A stretch of DNA of 64,000 bases from CAYFWF01 sp964346815 (lineage in GTDB: Bacteria; Acidobacteriota; Aminicenantia; Aminicenantales; Aminicenantaceae), in NCBI GenBank assembly GCA_964346815.1, contig CAYFWF010000023.1, positions 1 through 64,000 on the forward strand, written 5' to 3'. The translations under genes and the position numbers were made by a program. The notes beneath the pieces are model-generated. The model had not been told where the DNA came from. It saw only the letters and a program-made list of their open reading frames with translations, and made no database searches. The first letter of the stretch is position 1; each line of letters begins with the position of its first letter. Shown here one piece after another: positions 25,078-33,909 of the stretch.

Positions 25078-28000
25078 ATGGGTGTCACGTGTCCGAAGTG
25101 CAAAACTGAGAATCCCGAAACGCAGAAATACTGTGGTGAGTGCGCTGCACCTCTCAGTGGGGAGGTGCAGGCATCCCCCACCAAAACCCTCGAAACTCCA
25201 GCTGCATCACTGGCCCGGGGTATTCTTTTTACTGGAAGATATGAAGTTGTCGAAAAGCTCGGTGAAGGAGGGATGGGAAAAGTCTACAGAGTTTTCGATA
25301 AGAAATTGGAGGAAGAGGTCGCTATGAAGCTCTTGAATCCTGAAATCGCCAGCGATGAGAAAACGATAGAACGATTCAAGAATGAACTGAAGTTGGCCCG
25401 AAAGATTGCACATCGAAATGTATGCAGGATGTATGATCTTAACGAGGAAAAAGAGACCCATTTCATCACCATGGAGTATGTTGCGGGTGAAGATTTAAAG
25501 AGCAGGATAAGAAGGGAAAAGAAAATATCTCAGGAAGAGACCGTGAGAATCGCTCAGCAAATATGTGAAGGGCTTTCAGAAGCCCACAAGCTGGGTGTCA
25601 TCCACCGCGACCTCAAACCCAGCAATATCATGATAGATAAAGCAGGCAACGCCCGGATCATGGACTTTGGGATCGCCCGTTCGTTAAAAGCAAAGGGGAT
25701 CACTGTTACTGGCATGATGGTAGGAACGCCCGAATATATGTCTCCGGAGCAGGTGGAAGGAAAGGATGTCGATCAGAAGTCCGATATCTACTCATTGGGG
25801 GTCATACTGTATGAAATGCTAACGGGTCAAGTGCCATTCACAGGGGATGCACCTTTAAGTATTGCCTATAAGCACAAACACGAGCAGCCGCAAGATCCGA
25901 GGAAAATCGATGATCGGATTACTGAGGCAATGAGCAGTCTCGTGTTGAAGTGTCTTGAGAAAGATACAGAGAGACGGTATCAGAATGCCGGAGAAGTACT
26001 CTGTGAATTGATCAACGGCGCGCCTCAAAGAAGCTATCCAGAGGGCGTTGCGACTTTTCTCTTCGCGAACATTGAGGGTTCGGCGGAATTGGAAAAGCGG
26101 TTAGGTGGGGAGTATGCGAAGCTGCTCACCGATTACCGCAGGGTCCTTCAAGAGACATTCGAGAAGTCGAGAGGTCGGGAGGTCGGTGTGAAGGGGGATG
26201 GTGTTTTCTATGCCTTTCCTAAGGCGACAGATGCCGTTTCTTCAGCGGTTTTGGGGCAGCGAGCCCTTGGGATGCACATTTGGCCAGAGGGAGTCGACGT
26301 GCGTGTGCGCATGGGGCTCCATACAGAGAAGCCGTTGGATGTCTGGGTGGAAGGATTTGCAGGGGCAAGTTTCCATCGGGCTGCACGTATTACAAACGTT
26401 GGACATGGAGGCCAGGTACTGCTGTCCGAGGCTACAGCACGTCTTATCAAGGAGGAAATACCTGAAGGAATAGGGCTGCGCGATTTAGGCAATCATAGGC
26501 TGAAAGATTTGCGTCATCCTGAGAGCATCTTCCAATTGGTCATACCGGGATTACCGGTTGACTTCCCTTCTCTCAAATCTCTGGATACCCATCCGAACAA
26601 CCTGCCCATCCAGCCCACGAGCCTCGTCGGCCGGGATGCAGACCTTGCATCTACCCGCAGTCTTTTGTCTCAGAAGGATGTGCACTTGCTCACGCTAATT
26701 GGACCGGGAGGGACAGGGAAGACCCGGCTAGGTCTGCAGTTGGCTGCAGAACTTTCTGACGAATTTACCGATGGAGTTTTTTTCGTCCCCCTGGCGCCTA
26801 TCGCAGATCCCTCGCTCGTCACTCCGACAGTTGCCCAAACGCTGGGCTTACATGATCGCGGAAGCCAGCCCATCCTTGAAGTTTTGGAAGAATTTCTGCG
26901 GCCCAAAAAAATGCTGCTGCTCCTCGATAGTTTCGAGCATGTCTGCGAAGCGGCTGTAGAAGTTGCACACATGCTCGAAACCTGCCCGCTTGTCAAGTTT
27001 CTGGTCACCAGTCGTGAGAGGCTGCATGTAAGGGGCGAGTATGAGTTTCTTGTACATCCCCTGGCGTTTCCTGATATATCCCAACGGCCTGCGGTCGATG
27101 CCCTTATAAGGAATCCCGCCGTGGAATTGTTCTTCCAGCGCGCGCAGTCGGTGAAACCAGAATTCTGCCTCTCGGAGGAGAACGTCAAACCAGTGGCCGA
27201 GGTTTGTGCCCGTTTGGATGGTCTGCCGCTTGCGATCGAGCTGGCTGCAGCAAGGATAAGACTCTTTCCACCAGAAATGCTGCTTAAACGCCTCATAAAG
27301 GCTGATGGGCATTCGTCGCTGCACTTGCTTTCCCGTGGACCTCGCGATGCCCCAGAACGCCATCAAACCCTGCGCGCTGCGATGGATTGGAGCTACCAAC
27401 TGCTGGGCGAAGATGAACAGAAATTGTTCCAGATTCTTTCTGTGTTTGTCGGTGGATTCACTTTGCCGGCGGTCGAAGCCGTGTGTTGCCATCAAGAAAG
27501 CAGCCGCGCTTTGCACGCTGAAGAAGCCCTGAGTATGGACATTATGGAAGCGCTTGCCTCCCTCCTGGACAAGAATCTACTCAGGCAGCACGAGATGACT
27601 GAGGATGAATCGCGATTCACCATGCTGACACTGATTCGTGAGTATGCCGGGGAAAAGCTGAGGAAGAGTGGTCTTGAAGCGAATATAAGGAAAAGACATG
27701 CCAATTTCTTCCTGTCCCTGGCGGAAGAAGCCGAGCCACTGCTTAAAGGACCGGAACAGAAAGGGTGGTTAGATCGGTTGGAGGAGGAACATAATAATCT
27801 TCGCTCAGCGCTCGGGTGGTTTGTGCAGCAGGCTGAGTATGATAACGAAGAATGCGCAGCAGCTGCAGAATCTGGTTTGCAAATGGCAGGAGCACTGTGG
27901 CGGTTCTGGGATACCCATGGACATGTCAGTGAAGGTCGGAGATGGCTGAAGAGGATGTTTGCGTTAAGCGATACTCCAACAATCGAGAGAGTGGACGCAC

Positions 28001-29106
28001 TGGCCGGTGCCGCTTGGCTCGCAGTCCGTCAGTCTGAGATGACCGAGGCCCTTCAGTTTTATGAACAGGCTCTAGAAGTTGCTCGGGAAATAAACTATAA
28101 GGCAGGAATAGCTAAAGCTCTCGGCGGAATGGGAGATGTGAAGGAGATCTTGGGTACTGAAGACGAATCGGCTGAAGGCTTATACTCGGAAAGCCTCGAA
28201 ATGTGGCGAGAGGTGGGAGACAAAAGGGGAATTGCTACCGCGCTTGGTCCTTTGGCGCATCGGGCAGCATCTGCATACGATTTCCAACAAGCCAACAAGC
28301 TCTTCGAAGAGAGCTTAGCCCTCTTCCGGGAGGTGCAGGATAAGCGTGAAATCGCAGGCGCTTTATGGAATCTCGGTCAGATTGAAGTAGTCGAGGGATT
28401 CTTAAACAAAGCAAGAGAGATGTTCAGCGAAAGTCTGAAAATATACAAGGATTTGAAGGATCTTCATGGAGTCGCAACCCAGCTCAGAAGTTTGGGAAAA
28501 GTGGAACGATTTCAAGGTAACAAAGTACATGCTCAAGCCTTATATGAAGAATCGCTGGAGAGTTTTCGAACCATGGGAGACAAAGGATGCGCTTCGATCG
28601 CCATCGTTGGACTTGGCAGAGTGGCTCTTGACCAGGGCCATATCAAGGAGGCGGCATCGTTGGGCCGGGAATGCCTGAACGTAACCAGAGAGATTCGCTT
28701 TAAAAGAGTCGAGGCTCAGGCGCTTCGATTGCTCGGGCAATGCTGCCTCGCGGAGGGAGAACCTAGTTCTGCGCGAAAGCATTTTGTTGAGAGTCTACAT
28801 CTGGTACAAGAAATGGACCATCGAGAGGGGATAGTCGAAAACCTGGAAGGGATTGCATGTGTAACCGCAGCCCAGTCTGAATTCGAACAAGCTGCACTGT
28901 TTTTTGCAGCAGCAGAAGCTTTGCGTGCGAGTTTGGGGATTCCTTTGCCTCCAGTGGATGCTTCTGAGTTGGAGAAGTGGAAAGCGGCTGTGCGTAGTGG
29001 AGCTGACGAGGCAGCATACAAGTCAGCACAAAGAGAGGGAAGTGCTCTAACAATGGAGCAGGCGATCGATTTGGCAAAAGGAAAGATCCCTGGTCCCGTC
29101 CAATAA
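25078..29106 (+). CDS. Zinc-ribbon Ser/Thr kinase / degenerate adenylate cyclase / ATPase / TPR protein
   Basis: This is a 1342-residue soluble multidomain regulator. It has a zinc ribbon at 5-23 and a kinase at about 55-315 with GEGGMG, HRDLKPSNIM, DFGIA and SPEQ motifs. A class III cyclase domain lies at about 322-500, then a STAND-type ATPase with P-loop GPGGTGKT at 542-549 and a LLLLDSF Walker B near 612-618. TPR repeats cover about 890-1300. The cyclase part starts FLFANIEGS, where active enzymes have FTDIEGS, so the first metal Asp is Asn. The later NRAAR motif reads HRAAR, losing the transition-state Asn. The second metal Asp (KGDGVF) is kept. The cyclase domain is therefore probably a non-catalytic sensor. 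No membrane helix is present, unlike its paralogues. ATG 25078 follows GGCGGGA. Confidence 0.9.
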   Translation: MGVTCPKCKTENPETQKYCGECAAPLSGEVQASPTKTLETPAASLARGILFTGRYEVVEKLGEGGMGKVYRVFDKKLEEEVAMKLLNPEIASDEKTIERFKNELKLARKIAHRNVCRMYDLNEEKETHFITMEYVAGEDLKSRIRREKKISQEETVRIAQQICEGLSEAHKLGVIHRDLKPSNIMIDKAGNARIMDFGIARSLKAKGITVTGMMVGTPEYMSPEQVEGKDVDQKSDIYSLGVILYEMLTGQVPFTGDAPLSIAYKHKHEQPQDPRKIDDRITEAMSSLVLKCLEKDTERRYQNAGEVLCELINGAPQRSYPEGVATFLFANIEGSAELEKRLGGEYAKLLTDYRRVLQETFEKSRGREVGVKGDGVFYAFPKATDAVSSAVLGQRALGMHIWPEGVDVRVRMGLHTEKPLDVWVEGFAGASFHRAARITNVGHGGQVLLSEATARLIKEEIPEGIGLRDLGNHRLKDLRHPESIFQLVIPGLPVDFPSLKSLDTHPNNLPIQPTSLVGRDADLASTRSLLSQKDVHLLTLIGPGGTGKTRLGLQLAAELSDEFTDGVFFVPLAPIADPSLVTPTVAQTLGLHDRGSQPILEVLEEFLRPKKMLLLLDSFEHVCEAAVEVAHMLETCPLVKFLVTSRERLHVRGEYEFLVHPLAFPDISQRPAVDALIRNPAVELFFQRAQSVKPEFCLSEENVKPVAEVCARLDGLPLAIELAAARIRLFPPEMLLKRLIKADGHSSLHLLSRGPRDAPERHQTLRAAMDWSYQLLGEDEQKLFQILSVFVGGFTLPAVEAVCCHQESSRALHAEEALSMDIMEALASLLDKNLLRQHEMTEDESRFTMLTLIREYAGEKLRKSGLEANIRKRHANFFLSLAEEAEPLLKGPEQKGWLDRLEEEHNNLRSALGWFVQQAEYDNEECAAAAESGLQMAGALWRFWDTHGHVSEGRRWLKRMFALSDTPTIERVDALAGAAWLAVRQSEMTEALQFYEQALEVAREINYKAGIAKALGGMGDVKEILGTEDESAEGLYSESLEMWREVGDKRGIATALGPLAHRAASAYDFQQANKLFEESLALFREVQDKREIAGALWNLGQIEVVEGFLNKAREMFSESLKIYKDLKDLHGVATQLRSLGKVERFQGNKVHAQALYEESLESFRTMGDKGCASIAIVGLGRVALDQGHIKEAASLGRECLNVTREIRFKRVEAQALRLLGQCCLAEGEPSSARKHFVESLHLVQEMDHREGIVENLEGIACVTAAQSEFEQAALFFAAAEALRASLGIPLPPVDASELEKWKAAVRSGADEAAYKSAQREGSALTMEQAIDLAKGKIPGPVQ

Positions 29107-29309
29107 ATGAATAATTCCTTGGCCAAGGCACACCTTTAAAGAACGCTCATTCCAGTCTGTAAGTTCATCTGCATCTCACTGGCTTAGCCAAGAAATTGGG
29201 CTGGAATTCGCTGTAGCACGGCAGGAGGGATTCGCTCCCGACTCTAGGATTTGAAGTCCACGCTGGCAGATGTTTTTCTGCCTTATGTGAAAATGGGGAA
29301 ATATGGTAG

Positions 29310-30614
29310 TTAGTCGATAATTGCCTGGTAAGCCAGATTCAGGACCTTGTCAGATAGATTCAATCCTCCAGTTGGGTGCAACTGGCCCATGAAGATGGCA
29401 ATCATCTCTTCTTCTGGATCTATGATGAATGAGGTATAGAAAAATCCACCCCAGTAATAGGCACCGATCGATCCCAGTTCAGTTAAATGGGGAATTTCAC
29501 TAAATGTGCCAAAGCCGAGGCCGTATCCCATCCCGTCCAGGAGTTCTCCAACATGGTCCTGCGAGATCAACTCTACAGATTTGGGACTCAACAGTCGTAC
29601 CCCATCCAGTTCGCCACCGTTGAGCAGCATTTGGCAGAATCGAAAATAATCCTCTGTGGTCGAACAGAGTCCACCCCCTCCAGAAAAATATGTGTTCGGG
29701 CCATTGGTAGGATAATCTGCTGAATACCAAAGACTACCCACGGAAAGAGGCTCATCGGGAAACCGCTGAAGCCCTTTCTCCTCAAAATAGGCATAGGCGG
29801 TTGCCAGACGCGCAGCCAGCTCATCGGACAGGTAGAAGTGGGTATCCGTCATCCCAAGAGGATTGAAGATACGCTCCTCGAAGAATTCGGCGAGTGTCAT
29901 TCCAGAAACGACTTCGACAAGGTAGCCGAGTACATCATCTGAAACACCGTACATCCAGTGATCCCCGGGGTGAAACAGAAGAGGTAAGCCGGCAAGTCTT
30001 TTAACCGCATCGCCTATGGTTCCTTCCTGCTGAATGAGCCCGTGACCTATGGATTGATCGTTATACATTTTCCCTACCCTTGGATTCCAGTTGTAGGTCA
30101 GTCCAGAAGTGTGGGTTAACAAGTGACGAATTGTGATGGGGCGTTTGGCTTTTACGAGTGAATCGGGGGGAGAAGTGCGGTCTTCTGGATAGGGCAGGTC
30201 TAGAACCTTCATGTCTTGAAATTCTGGAATGAAATGGTGAAGGGGCTCATTCAACATGAAGTATCCCTCTTCATAGAGCATCATCACAGCCACACTGGTG
30301 ATGGGCTTAGTCATGGAACATATCCGAAAAATAGTATCTGTTTGCATAGTCTTTTTGGCCTCTTTGTCCATCATTCCAAAAGCCTTGAAATAAGCGATAT
30401 TTCCGCGGCGCGCCACCAACGCCACAGCACCAGCAATTCTTTCTTCGTCGATAGATTTCTCGATCGCATTCCCGATTCTCTCTAAGCGATCCGATGAGAG
30501 ACCTAAATCATTCTGATCTGCACCAGAAACATCCGTTTGCTGGTTACATGCGATAAAAATGAGGAAAAGAGTACATACAACTAAAAATGACAGTGTGGAG
30601 ATATGTCTTTTCAC
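29310..30614 (-). CDS. Class C beta-lactamase-like serine hydrolase, lipoprotein
   Basis: The start is GTG 30614 (MKRHISTLSF), which has AAGGAGGG 6 bases upstream. A more distal ATG lacks a site. The 434-residue product has a lipoprotein signal with lipobox FIAC. The domain is a class C beta-lactamase / D-aminopeptidase type serine hydrolase. The SxxK nucleophile motif is SMTK (about residue 98), followed by T-x-x-L-L-T-H-T-S-G. The Y-x-N position reads YGVSD, so the usual Asn is replaced. A C-terminal GYYWGGFFYTSF stretch occupies the HxG/KTG region. Such proteins act as esterases or peptidases in the periplasm more often than as drug-hydrolysing enzymes. The 203-base gap on its downstream side holds no gene I can support. 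Confidence 0.85.
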   Translation of the reverse strand: MKRHISTLSFLVVCTLFLIFIACNQQTDVSGADQNDLGLSSDRLERIGNAIEKSIDEERIAGAVALVARRGNIAYFKAFGMMDKEAKKTMQTDTIFRICSMTKPITSVAVMMLYEEGYFMLNEPLHHFIPEFQDMKVLDLPYPEDRTSPPDSLVKAKRPITIRHLLTHTSGLTYNWNPRVGKMYNDQSIGHGLIQQEGTIGDAVKRLAGLPLLFHPGDHWMYGVSDDVLGYLVEVVSGMTLAEFFEERIFNPLGMTDTHFYLSDELAARLATAYAYFEEKGLQRFPDEPLSVGSLWYSADYPTNGPNTYFSGGGGLCSTTEDYFRFCQMLLNGGELDGVRLLSPKSVELISQDHVGELLDGMGYGLGFGTFSEIPHLTELGSIGAYYWGGFFYTSFIIDPEEEMIAIFMGQLHPTGGLNLSDKVLNLAYQAIID

Positions 30615-30779
30615 TGAAATCCCTCCTTCATTTGAGTTTCCTATTAAGTTTTGCATATCGAGGTTACATATGTCCACAAAAAATCTATGATTAGATTCAC
30701 TTGCCCACTCCCGGCTTGAACGTGGGGATTGACTTACATATATTCATTTGATAATGATATAAATGAGGGAGCAAAGGGA

Positions 30780-31121
30780 TTGGAATTTAAAACACGGGAA
30801 ATAAACAATATTGTCATTTATGACATCAAATGGGAATTCGAAATCATCGATGAAATGCCCCTCGCGCTGCACAAACATGTGAAAGGCCAGTTAGAGAAGG
30901 GAAAGAGAGATTTTCTCTTCAACCTTAAAGATGTCACATATCTGGAAAGCCTCAGACTCGGGGAGATAGTCGGGTGCTTGATAACAATTTCCAAGCTTGG
31001 AGGCAAGCTCAAACTCACGAATCTGAAACCGCGAATCTCCCTCATGTTCGAAGTCGCGGGACTCGATAAGGTTTTCGAGATCGTCGATGATGAGGAAACA
31101 GCGATCAATAATTTTTCTTAA
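30780..31121 (+). CDS. STAS-domain protein, anti-sigma factor antagonist-like
   Basis: The 113-residue product is a single STAS domain: FKTREINNIVIYDIK strand, a helix, FNLKDVTYLESLRLGEIVGCLIT, then LKLTNLKPRISLMFEVAGLDKVFEIVDDEETAI. In SpoIIAA-type proteins the phosphorylated Ser follows a D-x-x-x-x-D-S-S pattern. Here it reads DVTYLESLRLGE, keeping one Ser in a similar place. The start is uncertain: TTG 30780 keeps a complete STAS fold and has GGGAG upstream, while a TTG at 30729 would add 17 residues. Its role would be to bind an anti-sigma kinase, but no partner kinase of that type is nearby. It faces the amidohydrolase remnant and overlaps its end by 4 bases. Confidence 0.75.
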   Translation: MEFKTREINNIVIYDIKWEFEIIDEMPLALHKHVKGQLEKGKRDFLFNLKDVTYLESLRLGEIVGCLITISKLGGKLKLTNLKPRISLMFEVAGLDKVFEIVDDEETAINNFS

Positions 31122-31351
31122 TTCCCTACGTCTTGATTCAGATTGAATTCGTGAACCTGACCATATTTTCTTCCCATGACGACCAGGAAGTTCAAGGAGG
31201 ATGTGTCATAAGCAACTGACCAGATGGTGTTTCCTTGGGAGACATCTTCGAGAAGTGAGAGCGCATTTAAAAGATTGGATACACTGACCTGGCTTTCAAG
31301 AGTCTCCCACACCTTCTTGTATCTCCAGCCGGTCAATTCATTCTTTTGTTC
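31118..31351 (-). pseudogene. C-terminal remnant of a linear amide C-N hydrolase (choloylglycine hydrolase-like)
   Basis: An open frame of about 77 residues is bounded upstream by TAA at 31352-31354. It has no convincing start. The segment LNALSLLEDVSQG then T-x-W-S-V-A-Y-D and MGRKYGQVHEFNL resembles the end of penicillin V acylase / choloylglycine hydrolase-like enzymes. There the catalytic Cys is at the N-terminus, which is absent. I read it as a truncated gene. The family call is from recollection and is moderate only. Confidence 0.45.
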
Positions 31352-31443
31352 TTAAGTGTGGCTATCGGATAAAAAAAATAGCTGAGTAAACCGGTTGATG
31401 CTAACTTGAGTATATATATATACAATTGAAAGGGATTGATAAC

Positions 31444-33795
31444 ATGCTGAAAAGTTATTTGAAAATAGCGCTCAGGAATTTCACAAAGCATAAAAGCTTT
31501 ACCTTTATCAACATTTCGGGTCTTGCCATAGGTATGGCCTGCTGCATGCTGATTACGCTGTGGGTTCAGGATGAATTGAACTATGAGAGATTCAACGAAA
31601 ATATCGACGATATATTCTGTGTTGTACATTATTCGACGGATAATCCGGACAGCTGCAGCTCTTCGGTCCCGGCCCCTCTCATACCCCATTTGAATGACAA
31701 CTATGCCGAAATCAAACATGCTTCGCGGTTCAGAGCCAGCAGCAGGCGGCTTTTCTCTTATATGGGTAACAATGTTTTCGAAGATAACGGCGGATTTGCC
31801 GACCCTGAGCTTTTCGACATTTTTTCATTTCATGCTGTCTTGAACGATCCCAAGGCAGCGTTGATGGATATGAATACGATAATTCTTACCGAAAGTATGG
31901 CGGAGAGATATTTCGGTTCCGGGGACCCTTTGGGGAAGACGATTAGACTGGAGAATCAGTATGTTTTTTCGGTGGGCGCCATCATCGAGGATGTTCCCAG
32001 AAGTTCCAGCATTCGATTCGATTATTTAGTTGCTTTCGAGAATTTTGGCCGGTTCGATGATGTAGAAATGGATAATTGGGGAAGATATGAAAATTATAGC
32101 GGATTCGTCATTTTACATGACAATGTGGATCCTAAGGCATTCTCGGGGAAGATTGCCAACGAAATTGCAGATAACGACCCCGTGGATCACCATAGACTGA
32201 AACTTTTCCCTTACAAGGATCTTCGATTATTCGGATTGAACAACGACGGGACTCTTAAATTTGTCCTTATCTTTTCTGCTATTGCCATTTTGATGCTCCT
32301 CATCGCCTGTATAAATTTCGTGAATCTCACAACCGCCCAATCCGGAAAAAGAGCAAGGGAGATAGGATTGAGAAAAGTCATCGGAGCGAACAGGTCATCG
32401 ATAAGAAGACAGGTCTATTCCGAGCTGGCCGTCATGGTGATTACCGCATTTATTCTGGCGGTCATTCTGGTGATTCTTTTCCTTCCAAAGTTGAATGTTC
32501 TTTCGGGTAAAGCACTCACTTTGTCAATAACCGGGAATTCAGTATTACTGCTTTGTATGTTCGGTATCGCCGTTGTCACGCTGATGATTTCTGGGACTTA
32601 TCCTGCTTTCTATCTGTCTTCTTTTTCTCCTGTTAAAATTATGAAGCCTGCGGCATCGACCGGATCGGGCCATTCTTTATTGAGAAAATTTCTGGTCATC
32701 GCTCAGTTTGCGATTTCGATCATCCTGATCGTTTCGACCATCGTTATCACTCAACAGATGATCTATATAAAAAATAAGGAGCTCGGTTTTGAAAAAGACC
32801 ATTTGGCCTACGTCGAGCTCCTGGGTGATTTGAAAACCAGATTCGACACAGTCAAGAATGAACTGTTGAGAAATCCAGATATCAACTCGGTGACGGTCGC
32901 CCAGAGTCTTCCGAATAATGCATCGAGTTTCGCAGGCGGACTCGATTGGGAAGGGAAACCCGCTGATGTGAGAGGCGGCATGAATTTTGTAAGCGTGGAA
33001 AAGGATTATTTCGACACTGTGGGGATCGAATTCATCGAAGGCGAGACTTTTAAAACGACTCCGGACAACAGACTGCTCAGGGAGTTCATCATCAATGAAA
33101 AAGCCATCGAATTGATGAAGATAGAAAATCCAGTGGGGAAGTCCTTCAAAATGTGGGACAGAGATCCGGGCAGGGTCATTGGGGTCGTAGAAAATGTTCA
33201 CAATGCACCTTTGCATCAGGAAATTCGGCCTGTACTGTATGTGCAGTTCCCCTATTTCTATGACTATTTGATCATCAACATGAAGAATGAAAATATTCCT
33301 GATACCATAGGATTCATCCGGGATGTCGCCAGAAAGATCAATCCCAATTATCCCTTTGAGCTGCATTTTTTGAACGAGAGTATCGAACGATATTACCAGA
33401 CAGAGAGGAAGATAAACAGGATCATTACCTATTTCACGGTGCTGGCCGTATTTATTTCCTGTCTCGGTCTTTTTGGACTGTCCTTGTTTATGGCGGAGCA
33501 GCGTGTCAAAGAGATCGGAATCAGGAAAACGCTCGGAGCGACTGTATCCGGTATCGTCGGGCTGATGTCGAAGGATTTCCTTCTTCTGGTTGCAGTGGCG
33601 AATCTTATCTCATGGCCGGCTTCCTACTTCATCATGAACAGATGGCTTCAGAATTTTACCTACAAAATTGATATGGGACTATGGATGTTCGCACTGGCTG
33701 CTGGGATGGCGCTGTTCATCGCTCTTTTCACGATCAGTTTCCAAACCGTCAAAGCCGCCACCGCCAACCCGGCCGATTCCCTGCGGTATGAATGA
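31444..33795 (+). CDS. FtsX-type ABC transporter permease, MacB-like (first of three)
   Basis: The 783-residue membrane protein starts at ATG 31444 (MLKSYLKIALRNF) with AAAGGGA upstream. It has the long-form FtsX layout: an N-terminal helix (SFTFINISGLAIGMACCMLI), a periplasmic MacB-type domain, a first FtsX core (LMLLIACINFVNLTTA then GLRKVIGA), a second periplasmic domain, and a last FtsX core with GIRKTLGAT ending in NPADSLRYE. Such permeases export lipoproteins, peptides or signals when paired with an ATPase, but none is encoded beside it. A 14-base perfect palindrome (GTATATATATATAC, 31410-31423) lies before the start and could be part of the promoter. Two further paralogues follow in tandem. 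Confidence 0.9.
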   Translation: MLKSYLKIALRNFTKHKSFTFINISGLAIGMACCMLITLWVQDELNYERFNENIDDIFCVVHYSTDNPDSCSSSVPAPLIPHLNDNYAEIKHASRFRASSRRLFSYMGNNVFEDNGGFADPELFDIFSFHAVLNDPKAALMDMNTIILTESMAERYFGSGDPLGKTIRLENQYVFSVGAIIEDVPRSSSIRFDYLVAFENFGRFDDVEMDNWGRYENYSGFVILHDNVDPKAFSGKIANEIADNDPVDHHRLKLFPYKDLRLFGLNNDGTLKFVLIFSAIAILMLLIACINFVNLTTAQSGKRAREIGLRKVIGANRSSIRRQVYSELAVMVITAFILAVILVILFLPKLNVLSGKALTLSITGNSVLLLCMFGIAVVTLMISGTYPAFYLSSFSPVKIMKPAASTGSGHSLLRKFLVIAQFAISIILIVSTIVITQQMIYIKNKELGFEKDHLAYVELLGDLKTRFDTVKNELLRNPDINSVTVAQSLPNNASSFAGGLDWEGKPADVRGGMNFVSVEKDYFDTVGIEFIEGETFKTTPDNRLLREFIINEKAIELMKIENPVGKSFKMWDRDPGRVIGVVENVHNAPLHQEIRPVLYVQFPYFYDYLIINMKNENIPDTIGFIRDVARKINPNYPFELHFLNESIERYYQTERKINRIITYFTVLAVFISCLGLFGLSLFMAEQRVKEIGIRKTLGATVSGIVGLMSKDFLLLVAVANLISWPASYFIMNRWLQNFTYKIDMGLWMFALAAGMALFIALFTISFQTVKAATANPADSLRYE

Positions 33796-33909
33796 GGTTT
33801 GAGGCCATATTAAGTATTTCCATTCGGATCGAGACGGTAAAATCAGGCAACCTTTTGCAAGGGGGCTGAGTCTCAAACATTGTAAGTATCCAACTGTGAT
33901 AGTCAAACG

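Noticed and set aside
29117..29128. Perfect palindrome CCTTGGCCAAGG after the kinase/cyclase gene
   Set aside because: Too short and without a T run to be a terminator. No second copy was seen.
29221..29275. tRNA-Sec-like anticodon arm on the minus strand (GGACTTCAAATCC followed by GGGAGCGAATCCC)
   Set aside because: No D arm, no acceptor stem pairing and mismatches in the outer anticodon stem. At most a remnant; not supportable as a tRNA gene.
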